Assembly (NCBI GenBank): GCA_003241385.1
Contig: QFPO01000008.1
Coordinates: 1-64,000 of the forward strand
Direction: 5' to 3'
DNA length: 64,000 nt
Source of the DNA: Rhodanobacter denitrificans
GTDB lineage: Bacteria; Pseudomonadota; Gammaproteobacteria; Xanthomonadales; Rhodanobacteraceae
The notes beneath the pieces were generated by a model. That model saw only the letters and a list, made by a program, of their open reading frames with translations. It had not been told where the DNA came from and ran no database searches. The translations under genes were made by a program, and so were the position numbers. Shown piece by piece: positions 16,045 through 24,454 of this stretch (within the stretch, counting starts at the first letter, position 1; each line of letters opens with the position of its first letter).

Positions 16045-17873
16045 CGTCCACCCCGATGAAAGTAGGCGTGGTCGTGCGAAGGCCGGCTCCACGCGGACAC
16101 CGGGCCGACGTGGAAGACGGCATCGACACCCTCGCCATCCTTGAGCCAGCAGGTTCTGGCTTCACCGGCCAGGAGTTGCGACCACGCATCGATGATGGCT
16201 GTCCACTTTCGGTTGTAGCGCTGCGCCCAGCGTTCACGGAGCCAGTCAGCCGCAGGATTGACTCGGAAGCGAACCGGTTCATCGTCGTGGGCTGCTTCAA
16301 TCTCAGGAAGGTCTACATGCGTGAACGCATCGAACACGCACCACCACCTCCCGCCAACCTGCTCCAAGCGCAGATCTATAGCCTCGTTGAAGGGTAGATC
16401 CGACGGGGGGGAGGTTCGGCCATACAGCGGATCCCCGTACGCCGATTTCAACGGGCCCAGAGCCTTCAATCGCTTCGCCCGACGCGCACCATCCTCGCCG
16501 TCACGGTCACCCGTCACGACCACCCGGTGTCCTTTGCTCCTCAGCCTAGGATGAAGAGGCCGACCGCGGCAGACAGCACGCACGAATGCGTCGTAAAGAA
16601 GGCCAAGGGCCCAACTGTCATGCTCCGGATCAAGCGCAATCTCCCCCTCTAGTGTCGGCTCGAATGGCGCAAGCGCCCCCAAGAGTTCTTTGTCCTTGCC
16701 GAATGCGGCAAAGTATCTTCCCGCCGCAGCGATGCTTCCTCCGACCTTGGCTGCCTTGAGTAGGCCACGCACCTCAACAATGGAGGCAGGCTTCTTGAAA
16801 CTGATACGACGCGCCGTAGAGGGCATCCGCATGACGCGAAGCGCGGAGCAGCGCAAGATGGGGTCTTTTCGCGCCTCGTTGTCAGGCAAGGGTACGGGGA
16901 CGACAGCCTTGGTTGGCCCCACCTCCTGGATGTGTTGCTTCAAGACATCTTCGAAGGTGAGGACATCGAGCAAGTCGCCCGCCAGCTCATCGAAGGTCTC
17001 CGCTACCAGTAGATTAGCGCTGACACCTCTCTCTACGGCCGCCTCAAGGAACGCATGGACTGCCGGAAGAAGACCTGACGGCGAGCGTGTCATCCAGTAG
17101 ATGCCGCCAGGGTACGCTCCCTCCACCGCCAACGCATCGGTAAGCGCCTTCATGACAGAGGTATCGCGCCCACTGTATCCAACCACCACGAGAGCAAAGC
17201 GTTGAGCACAAGCTGCTAGCACGCTTCGCATTCTGGTGTCCTGCTCTACCAGCTCCTGTTCGGTGTTCTTAATATCTACGGACTGAAAATCACCGTGAAT
17301 CTTCGCCAGAAGCGGCCAATCATTCTCCCTGACACATCGAGCAGCGCGGTCGGCTGAGTCAATCGCCGCGACCGTCATGTCCTTATGCTTGGCAGGGTCT
17401 ACCTTCGAGCGGGCAATCGTGGTGGCTGACTCCACCAGGTTGTCGAAGTTGGTCGTGAATATGCAGGGCACCTTCCCGGTGACAAGCATGCAGGCCAGAA
17501 CCCTGTGCGCATAGGAAGGGACTCCCTGCTGAACCTTCTGCGCGATATAGGTCCGCCGGTCCTCAACACTTGGGTAGACGGCTTCAAAGGCGCGCGCATA
17601 TTCGGTCGGATCACCCGCAGGGGGAAGGCTTCCCTGCTGGGCGAGGAAGACCTCAATTCGAGCCTTCCACACGGGATCGCTGGGATCAATCTCGCGACGT
17701 GGCGTTCCACTTCCCTGGCAAAACAACGTTGCCTTGAAGTCGGTGATCATGTCGTAGCCCGTAGGGATACGCGCACTGGCGGAGGCGCCAGCGCCTAGAA
17801 ACCACGCGAACTGCTCCGGCCGCAATGCAAACCTGGTCGCAAACTGGCGGCCTGTGATCTGTGAAATGCTCAC
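16041..17873 (-). CDS. SIR2-APAZ effector of a SPARSA system
   Basis: The 610-aa protein has an N-terminal SIR2 NADase domain. FLGAGASASA (residues 25-34) is the nucleotide-binding loop, TTNFDNLVE (140-148) carries the conserved Asn/Asp, and KIHGDF (191-196) has the catalytic-type His. The C-terminal half is APAZ-like, ending with WRRRY-type words (RWAQRYNRKWTAIIDAWSQL). In SPARSA systems the short Argonaute binds APAZ, and target recognition turns on NAD+ depletion, which kills or arrests the infected cell. A GTG start at 17873 is preferred: it begins at conserved sequence and a G-rich ribosome-binding site precedes it. An ATG at 17954 would overlap res by 55 bp. The gene follows res after 26 bp. 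Confidence 0.9.
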   Translation of the reverse strand: MSISQITGRQFATRFALRPEQFAWFLGAGASASARIPTGYDMITDFKATLFCQGSGTPRREIDPSDPVWKARIEVFLAQQGSLPPAGDPTEYARAFEAVYPSVEDRRTYIAQKVQQGVPSYAHRVLACMLVTGKVPCIFTTNFDNLVESATTIARSKVDPAKHKDMTVAAIDSADRAARCVRENDWPLLAKIHGDFQSVDIKNTEQELVEQDTRMRSVLAACAQRFALVVVGYSGRDTSVMKALTDALAVEGAYPGGIYWMTRSPSGLLPAVHAFLEAAVERGVSANLLVAETFDELAGDLLDVLTFEDVLKQHIQEVGPTKAVVPVPLPDNEARKDPILRCSALRVMRMPSTARRISFKKPASIVEVRGLLKAAKVGGSIAAAGRYFAAFGKDKELLGALAPFEPTLEGEIALDPEHDSWALGLLYDAFVRAVCRGRPLHPRLRSKGHRVVVTGDRDGEDGARRAKRLKALGPLKSAYGDPLYGRTSPPSDLPFNEAIDLRLEQVGGRWWCVFDAFTHVDLPEIEAAHDDEPVRFRVNPAADWLRERWAQRYNRKWTAIIDAWSQLLAGEARTCWLKDGEGVDAVFHVGPVSAWSRPSHDHAYFHRGGR

Positions 17874-17899
17874 TCCCACCCCCTGTGGGCCCTCCAACC

Positions 17900-20584
17900 T
17901 TAACCGCTCCTCCGCGCCGCCATCCACTTCCACGCCGGCGTGAGATCGACCCAATCGAACTCGTCACCGAGGCTACCGTCATCATTGACGATGCGCAGGC
18001 GGGTGTCCTCCCGAGTGACGAACAGCACCTTGCCATAGATCTTGGGCGTACGCTGCGCCTTGCGGCTAGCATCCTTGGTACTTTCCTTGGTTTCCACCAT
18101 CCGGACCTCAGGCGGCTGTCCTGAGGGGTACTCCAGACAGACGATGAAGTCTGGGTAGAAGTAGTTCCTGTGCTCGCTGCGCACGACCCGGACGGACCAG
18201 GGCTTACGCGACGGGTTGCGGTGCCACCACACGACGTGGTCATCGCGCTCCATCGACTGGATGAACTCCCGCTCCTCCTGGTTGACACCCGCCGACCCGT
18301 CGATTCCGAAAACTGAGATCGTCCCGCCTGCGTGGGCCAAGGTCTCCTTGAGCATGGTCGTCTGGCCTTCGATGTCCAGGCTGTCACGGGCACTCGTAAT
18401 CGTGCCATCCAGCGGCGGGACAACGCCGTAGAGGTTTTTCTGTGCCTGGTCGAGCGCCTTGCTCAGCGGATAAAGCAGGAACTGAGGCAACGGCGATGCA
18501 CTGCCAACAGTCGCAAACTCTGCAATCGCGTCCTGAACCATCTCACCGATCCGTTGGGCGTCTCGGCGGATTACCCAGCAGGCCGCGTCTCGCGCCAATC
18601 GATCCAGCTGCTTGTCGTCCAGTACCGATGAACTCGAGTCAGAAGGGGGCACTGCCACATCCTCCCTCAGCCGCCCGGCCAACGTCCCGATGATGATCTT
18701 GACGTCGGCGTCCTCCACCTGCGGGATCTTCTTTAACAGGGATGCCGCATCACGAGCCAACGAGCCTCGGTCCGTGATGACCGTGACCTCCTCCGTTCGG
18801 ATGTTGTCTTCGTCCTTGGTCAGCTCGGTGTGGATCTCCTTGTCGCGCAGCAGGTTGTAAGCGGCACGCACCGCAAAGGCGACCTTGTCCTCGGTCAGTG
18901 GCAAGTTCATGGCCACATGTGTCGACACCTTGGCCATGTCGGCCATCGCCGGCCTGCTCTCCTGCTGAAACACTGTGGGCGCGCCTGGCAGCTTCAAGTT
19001 GAGCCTGTAAGCCTTGAGTCCCTGCTCCTTGAGCCGTTCCAAGATTTCGTTCTCGTCTGCAGGAACGACGGCCGGCTTGGGCGTGGTATCCACCACCCAG
19101 TCCGTATCCATGATCATGGTGCCCGTGTCGGCACTCGTGTCCGTGCCGAACAGGCTAGGTTGGTCAGTACCGGTACTCGGCAGCCCCTCTTCGTCTTCCT
19201 CGTCCGGCTCTTCAATGGTCCTGGCCGGCTCCGGTTTGGTCCCGTCGTAGAACGCCGGTAGTTGGGGCGAGGTCTTGTTGGTGATGACCGTCGCGCCGCT
19301 TTTGGTCTGCTTGACGGTCATCTGTTCGGTCTGGCCTTCCAACTGACTCTTGACCGCGCCGACTGTGTTCACTGCCGACTGGAAGCCCGCTTGGGCTTCT
19401 CCATCGGCCAAGTAGATGAATGCCGTATCCAGAGAGTCGGGGATTTCCTGAGGCTTGGGGAAGGCGTCCCGCACCTGGGACGCCACGCGCATGACGCGTC
19501 CGATGAACTGCATGGCGAAGTCAGCATCGTTGACCAGCTTCGTTGACGCCAGGACAAACGCCCGCGGAGCGTCGAAGCCCGTGCCCGCCGACTGCTTGAA
19601 TATTAGGACTTCCTTGCTGTGATCGTTGGCGATGGCAGCCATGAGGACGGGATCGGGCTCGTCGGACGAATGGACCCCAATGGCTCCCATGGGCACTCGG
19701 CACAGGCGGATGAGATCCGCTCGGGCTTCGTCCACGGTCTTGTCGCCGTTGGCGACCTGAACCAACAGGAGCGGCGTCAGGTCGATCCCTTCGGCCTTGA
19801 GGATCTTCTTCAACCACAAGTGCTTCTTCCAGGCCTGGCGCAGCACGGTCCGCTTGAGGTCGGCGACAGTGGAGATAGATCGCTGCAAATCGTACTTCAC
19901 CGCTTCGATGTACTTCTTGTTCAAGCGGGCTTCGACCGCCTGAGCGCGGCTGACGACGAATGACGTGCGGGCCTGCTTGCCGGACTGTGCCAGGAACTGG
20001 TCCAGGACTGCGTCCTTGGGCGTGGCCGACGCCATGACCATGTAGTCAGGATTGACCCACAGTGCGAACGCGCCAAACTCCGTGCCGGTCTTCAGGCCAA
20101 TGTGGGCTTCATCCACGACCAAGCCGATCTTGAACTTGCGGGCGCGGGCGAGTTCAACGAACTCGTTCAGCGCCCGCTGATCGTCATCTGCTCCACTGGA
20201 GTAGCCTGTTTTGCGGTCCTTGGCACTGGCCACACCCGCCGCCGTGGATAACAGCACCATGCCCTTGCTGGGCTCCTGGTTGCGTCCGCGGGAGAGCATG
20301 ACGGGGAACAACTGCCCGTCCGCGTTGCCCAGGATGGCGTCCTCGGTTTGCTGGACCAAGTTCACATAAGGCACGAACCACAGCCACACGGTGTCCTGCG
20401 CTGCTGATACCTTGGACAGCGCACGCACCAGCATGAAGGTCTTGCCCGAGCCGGTGGGTGCTCGCAGCAAAACAGGCGGTGAGGGGTGGCTAAGCAGGGC
20501 GGCCGATAGATTGCTGATGATGTCCTTCTGGAAGCCAATGGGCTCATGACTGGACGTTTGCGCAGCGACGAAATCCATGTTCAT
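17900..20584 (-). CDS. res: Type III restriction enzyme Res subunit
   Basis: The 894-aa protein is an SF2 helicase-nuclease. Motif I is APTGSGKTF (about residues 41-49), motif II VDEAH, motif III ASATP and motif VI QFIGRVMR. A PD-(D/E)xK nuclease appears near the C-terminus (YFYPDFIVCLE then VRMVETKES, about residues 808-836). In type III systems Res and Mod form a complex. ATP-driven communication between two head-to-head unmethylated sites triggers cutting. The ATG overlaps the mod stop (ATGA), as expected for a mod-res operon. All catalytic motifs look intact. The protein is slightly shorter than classical Res enzymes (around 970 aa). Confidence 0.9.
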   Translation of the reverse strand: MNMDFVAAQTSSHEPIGFQKDIISNLSAALLSHPSPPVLLRAPTGSGKTFMLVRALSKVSAAQDTVWLWFVPYVNLVQQTEDAILGNADGQLFPVMLSRGRNQEPSKGMVLLSTAAGVASAKDRKTGYSSGADDDQRALNEFVELARARKFKIGLVVDEAHIGLKTGTEFGAFALWVNPDYMVMASATPKDAVLDQFLAQSGKQARTSFVVSRAQAVEARLNKKYIEAVKYDLQRSISTVADLKRTVLRQAWKKHLWLKKILKAEGIDLTPLLLVQVANGDKTVDEARADLIRLCRVPMGAIGVHSSDEPDPVLMAAIANDHSKEVLIFKQSAGTGFDAPRAFVLASTKLVNDADFAMQFIGRVMRVASQVRDAFPKPQEIPDSLDTAFIYLADGEAQAGFQSAVNTVGAVKSQLEGQTEQMTVKQTKSGATVITNKTSPQLPAFYDGTKPEPARTIEEPDEEDEEGLPSTGTDQPSLFGTDTSADTGTMIMDTDWVVDTTPKPAVVPADENEILERLKEQGLKAYRLNLKLPGAPTVFQQESRPAMADMAKVSTHVAMNLPLTEDKVAFAVRAAYNLLRDKEIHTELTKDEDNIRTEEVTVITDRGSLARDAASLLKKIPQVEDADVKIIIGTLAGRLREDVAVPPSDSSSSVLDDKQLDRLARDAACWVIRRDAQRIGEMVQDAIAEFATVGSASPLPQFLLYPLSKALDQAQKNLYGVVPPLDGTITSARDSLDIEGQTTMLKETLAHAGGTISVFGIDGSAGVNQEEREFIQSMERDDHVVWWHRNPSRKPWSVRVVRSEHRNYFYPDFIVCLEYPSGQPPEVRMVETKESTKDASRKAQRTPKIYGKVLFVTREDTRLRIVNDDGSLGDEFDWVDLTPAWKWMAARRSG

Positions 20585-22536
20585 ACGCGGCCTCCGGCTT
20601 GGCCGCTAAGCAACGCTTCAACAAGTCCATGGCAGCTGGCATCGACGCCGCGCGCCTCTAGCGCCTCCTGCAGTGCGATGGGCCGATCGCAATACACGGA
20701 TAGCCGTTGAACGCCATGCGCTTTCGGCCATGCAGCCAATTCATCCACGGCACCTGCGGTGACCTCGGTACACAGCAGGATGTCGTAGTCATCTGCCCTG
20801 GCAATGTGCTGAACCAGCCCTTCGTTGAACTCCCACACCGCATGAGCCAGGCGCAGGCTCAGTAGCGCCGCGGCATTGCTTGCCTTGGCCTCGAACGGAA
20901 GGTCCACTTCCGCCAGCTTGTTGAGCATTAGATAGGCGAACTCCCCACCTTGCTCTACGGTAAAGCCGGGGCTGCCGTTGTAGCCAGTGATGATTCGACG
21001 CATGCGAGCGGCGCACACGTCGCGGCAAATGTTCTTGTTCGGCTCCTTGTCGGTTGCCTCCGTGCTGGAACACAGGATAAAGCGGCGCTGCCCTCCATCT
21101 TCTGCATTCAATTGGAGTAGTGCGTGCGCAGTGGTCCCGGAGCCGGCAAAGAAGTCCAGCACCGTGTCATCCCGATGTGTCGCCTGTTCCAGCAACCCCT
21201 TTAACAGGCTCAACGGCTTCGGATAGGGGAAGGCTTTTCCGCCGAGAGCCGACTTCACTTCCTCGGTGGCGACACCGCCACGGGTGCTGCGCAGAGTGAT
21301 GACGGCCTCGATGTACTCGTCATCATCGTTAATCTCCTCATTGATACCCGCGATCCAGCTACTCAACGGAGCCAAACGCTCCTCCTCAGGACGCGCGGTC
21401 CAGTGCTCCTTGCGGGAGGGGCGCCCAGCTGCGATCGGCTTTCCTATCCAGAAGTCTAGATCTGGAAGATCTTCTCGCAGCAGCGGCGTCTTCTTCTTGG
21501 GCAGGGCCGGCCCTCTCCCCTCTCGAATAGCCGCCAGCAGATCAGCCCGGGTGTCGAACCGCATGACATCCTCGGGATTGCACGGGGGAAAGTAGATCAG
21601 CTTCTTCTCAATGAGCTGCTCGATGGTGTCACTGCGTAGTCCTTCGATGGCCGCGGCAACTGCTTCTTCGTCATTGTCGAACCGCCTTCGAATCTCCTTT
21701 TCTGAAGCAAAACGCCAAGTGCTATCCGGGTCACAGGGATACCAGTAACCCGTATCGGGGTTCTGAATCGGGTAGTACGTATTCGGACGCTCAAGGAACG
21801 TTTTGTTCGCCGTAAGCGGCTGCGGCGACCATTCTCCGCGCTCGTCATCGTCTGGGTTGCGGAATTTCTTCCTGTCCGTAGGACGACCATTGAATTTGAA
21901 CCCTGGATTGGCATAGACCAGAACATGCTCGTGGACATGACTGAACCGTTGAGACAAGTCGTTACCGGTATCTTTCGTCCGCCAAACCAGACTCCCGAGC
22001 CTCCGCCCTGGGAAAACCTCATCCATCAGGAGTTCAAGCCGAGACCGGTTCTCGTCATTGATTGACACCAGGATGACCCCATCGGGTGCCAGAAGCTCCC
22101 GCGCCAGCAACAGGCGTCGATACAGGAACTCCAACCACTGAGAGTGCCGCCACCGGTCAGCCTTTCCGACATAGCGATCGTTGTAGACCCAGTCCTTGTT
22201 ACCGGTGTTGTAGGGTGGATCGATGTAAATCACTCGGACCCGACCCGCGTGGGTAGCTTTCAGCAGGCGCAGCGCATCGAAGTTGTCACCTTCGATGATC
22301 AGGTTGCGGTGCACAAACTTCTCGCCTGCATTCGAGGGCTTGTGACTGAGTTCTGGCACGAGCCGAGGCAGAACGATGTCGGCATTCAACGCCTCATCGT
22401 GCTCGATGGCGTTGCGCTCCCAGGTCAAGCCCAGCTTCCGCTTCGTGAGGTGTTCCACCAGCAGTCGCCGCAGTTCGGGGGCGCCTAGCTGGCCAAGACG
22501 GGTAAGAAGGTCTGTGGGTTTTTCGGCTTCGGTCAT
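20581..22536 (-). CDS. mod: Type III DNA methyltransferase Mod subunit
   Basis: The 651-aa protein has the beta-class methyltransferase order: catalytic IDPPYNTG (DPPY at residues 106-109) precedes the AdoMet-binding motif VLDFFAGSGTTAHAL (about 470-484). The long segment between them includes the target-recognition region. NLIIEGDNFDALRLLK just before the DPPY motif is typical of Mod. DPPY enzymes of this class usually methylate adenine. It provides self-protection and sequence recognition for Res. It is the first gene of a four-gene minus-strand operon (mod, res, SIR2-APAZ, pAgo). About 220 bp upstream separates it from the IS element and should hold the promoter. Confidence 0.92.
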   Translation of the reverse strand: MTEAEKPTDLLTRLGQLGAPELRRLLVEHLTKRKLGLTWERNAIEHDEALNADIVLPRLVPELSHKPSNAGEKFVHRNLIIEGDNFDALRLLKATHAGRVRVIYIDPPYNTGNKDWVYNDRYVGKADRWRHSQWLEFLYRRLLLARELLAPDGVILVSINDENRSRLELLMDEVFPGRRLGSLVWRTKDTGNDLSQRFSHVHEHVLVYANPGFKFNGRPTDRKKFRNPDDDERGEWSPQPLTANKTFLERPNTYYPIQNPDTGYWYPCDPDSTWRFASEKEIRRRFDNDEEAVAAAIEGLRSDTIEQLIEKKLIYFPPCNPEDVMRFDTRADLLAAIREGRGPALPKKKTPLLREDLPDLDFWIGKPIAAGRPSRKEHWTARPEEERLAPLSSWIAGINEEINDDDEYIEAVITLRSTRGGVATEEVKSALGGKAFPYPKPLSLLKGLLEQATHRDDTVLDFFAGSGTTAHALLQLNAEDGGQRRFILCSSTEATDKEPNKNICRDVCAARMRRIITGYNGSPGFTVEQGGEFAYLMLNKLAEVDLPFEAKASNAAALLSLRLAHAVWEFNEGLVQHIARADDYDILLCTEVTAGAVDELAAWPKAHGVQRLSVYCDRPIALQEALEARGVDASCHGLVEALLSGQAGGRV

Positions 22537-22756
22537 GAGTTCGATCTGGTTACGTCAGGCGCCCAAGAGGGCGCAGGTTCGTTCAGGATTGTCACATAGG
22601 GCCATTGCTCTGTTCCACCCGCCGGAGCGTCCCAAGGCTTTGTCGCATCTGGTAAATTCACCCGACCCGTAGACTCGCATAGACCCCTGTGGATTGCCCA
22701 ATTCCGGCCGCAAGCACCGCTACCTGCCCCACCTCGTCCAACGGCCGTTTGCCTAG

Positions 22757-23588
22757 AACCTATCTCAAAATCGAAAAGTGGCACGAAAGGCCTGTAAAAT
22801 AGGCAGATGCTGAAGATTTCCGACGCTCACTGGGAACGGATCAGGCACCATTTTCCTGAGGAGAACATCCCGGATGGGCGTCCTGGCCGCAAGCCGGTGC
22901 CGACGCGGCAGGTGCTTGATGCGGTGCTGTGGATTCTCAACACCGGCGCGCAATGGAAGATGCTTCCGCAGTCGTACCCGAACTACAAGACGGTGCATCG
23001 GCGCTTCCAGGCATGGGCCCAACAGGAGATTCTGCGCGGCATCCTGATCGACCTGGCCAACGAACTGCGCGAGCAGGACTTGCTGGACACCTCGGAGTGC
23101 TACATCGACGCGACCTTCGCCAATGGTCGCGGCGGCGGCTTGGAGATCGGCAACACGAAGTGCGGAAAAGGCGTGAAAATCATGGCGATCGTGGATCGCG
23201 CGGGGCTGCCGTTGTCGGTGAGCACGCACGCGGCGAACCACCATGAAGTGAAACTGGTGCAATTGAGTTTCGACTTCTACATGATCGAAGCGATGCCGGA
23301 AGTGTTGATCGGAGACCGCGCCTACGACAGCGATGATCTGGACGAGGACCTGGGCGGCAAGGGGATCAAGATGATCTCGCCGCACCGCAAGAACCGGAAG
23401 AAGCCGAAGACGCAGGATGGACGGGAGTTGCGCCGGTACAAGCGGCGCTGGATCGTGGAGCGGTTCTTCGCGTGGATCAAGCACAAGCGCCGGTTGCTGA
23501 ACCGTTGGGAGTTCCATCCCGAGAATTTCCTGGGGTTCGTGCAGGTTTCTGCGGTGCTTCTGCTGCTCAGGCAATTTTGAGATAGGTT
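22757..23588 (+). mobile_element. IS5-family insertion sequence, complete
   Basis: Terminal inverted repeats AACCTATCTCAAAAT (left) and ATTTTGAGATAGGTT (right) bound 832 bp. The flanking CTAG at 22753-22756 and 23589-23592 is a 4-bp target duplication of the YTAR type. The ends could be drawn up to two bases further out because the target is palindromic. It encodes one intact transposase. The clean duplication shows a simple insertion, so the flanks were adjacent beforehand. Confidence 0.9.
22807..23580 (+). CDS. IS5-family transposase
   Basis: The 257-aa DDE transposase is uninterrupted. The N-terminal DUF4096-like part reads ISDAHWERIRHHFPEENIPD and VLDAVLWILNTGAQWKMLPQ. Catalytic positions are Asp in CYIDATFANG, Asp in IGDRAYDSDDL, and Glu in RWIVERFFAWIKHKRRLLN (the Y-x2-R-x3-E-x6-K type signature with W for Y-like positions). 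It ends within the right inverted repeat. Completeness suggests the element may still be active or was acquired recently. Confidence 0.94.
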   Translation: MLKISDAHWERIRHHFPEENIPDGRPGRKPVPTRQVLDAVLWILNTGAQWKMLPQSYPNYKTVHRRFQAWAQQEILRGILIDLANELREQDLLDTSECYIDATFANGRGGGLEIGNTKCGKGVKIMAIVDRAGLPLSVSTHAANHHEVKLVQLSFDFYMIEAMPEVLIGDRAYDSDDLDEDLGGKGIKMISPHRKNRKKPKTQDGRELRRYKRRWIVERFFAWIKHKRRLLNRWEFHPENFLGFVQVSAVLLLLRQF

Positions 23589-23651
23589 CTAGCGACCGTC
23601 TGCGTCCCGCACCATTAACGAGGCAGGCAGCGAAATGGATTTATGCGGCAT
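23589..23651 (-). pseudogene. radC remnant (first 20 codons)
   Basis: The frame reads MPHKSISLPASLMVRDADGR and then stops at a TAG contributed by the CTAG target site. It matches the first 20 residues of the intact radC (MSHESHSLAASLMVRDARGR) at 15 positions. The rest of this second radC copy is absent beyond the IS. Because the IS has a clean target duplication, the truncation is older than, or independent of, the IS insertion. Confidence 0.8.
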
Positions 23652-23920
23652 CTTCGTGCTCGGTTTGCTCGGGCGGAGTTGCCCGGCACCGACCGGCACG
23701 GCGCAGCGCAAGCGGTCAGGGGTCGGAGAAGGCCGCAGGCCGCCAGCGTGCGTGCACGCGCAGCCCTTGACGGCGAGTACGCCGTGGTGAAGGGGGATCA
23801 GCAAGACCGCCCCCCAGCAAGCGGAGCGCACAGGCCCTGCAGGGCCGGAGGCGTCAGGGATCAGAGCCGCATGGCCGCGACTCGGCAGAGGCGCGGGGCG
23901 CAGCCCGCGAGCCCGACGGC
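23591..23920 (-). repeat. Direct repeat copy C (radC 5' end plus leader)
   Basis: This is the third copy of the leader, matching copy B from the radC start region through GCCCGCGAGCCCGACGGC. The region around 23656-23815 also matches copy A. It lacks the eight-T run found in B. Together with B it brackets the defence cargo as direct repeats about 10.8 kb apart. The remaining 185 bp to the next gene show nothing further. Confidence 0.82.
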
Positions 23921-24105
23921 GATATGCCGGACGACCACGCATCGATCATTCGACAGAAACTTCGGCGCGCGCGGGATTATCAATGGTCGTTCGACGTGCG
24001 CCCCCTGAATTGACTCGAAGTTCTGCGACGCGGCATGGTGTTGGCATCGGCAGCTACACCCGGAAGTCGCGAGGCACAGCCAGCCGTCACCATGAGGAAT
24101 TCCCG

Positions 24106-24420
24106 ATGATGCATTCGAGCGTTGCGCATGTGGTCAGCGACGAACGCGACGTCAACGGTAGGCGCTATGCGATGACGATGTTCAACCGGATGGACAAGGG
24201 GGTGCTCGTGTACGCAGGGCATCTCCGTACCGGCGCCGAGTCGAAGAAGGCCGAGGAGATAACGGCAGACGACTACGAACTGCGCCAGACGGCCAGCTTC
24301 ATGTGGTGGCAGGACGTGCAGAACTTCTTTAGTCGCCCCCCGTACAGTGCCCTCACGGAGCGTCTGGTCGCCGATTACAAACGTAACGAGCACCCAATGT
24401 CCATCCTTGGACGCTACTAG
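24106..24420 (+). CDS. Hypothetical 104-aa protein
   Basis: The start at 24106 (GAGGAA seven bases upstream) gives MMHSSVAHVVSDERDVNGRR, then YAMTMFNRMDKGVLVYAGHL, and it ends ALTERLVADYKRNEHPMSIL. The protein is small, soluble and mixed in composition, with aromatic residues in the middle (SFMWWQDVQNFF). I do not recognise a family. A longer upstream frame exists but would include non-conserved sequence before the ribosome-binding site. It is convergent with the ankyrin-repeat gene, with 34 bp between the ends, and lies in the accessory block of the element. Confidence 0.6.
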   Translation: MMHSSVAHVVSDERDVNGRRYAMTMFNRMDKGVLVYAGHLRTGAESKKAEEITADDYELRQTASFMWWQDVQNFFSRPPYSALTERLVADYKRNEHPMSILGRY

Positions 24421-24454
24421 CCCGAAGCAGCGCATCAGGCTGCTTGTATGTCAC

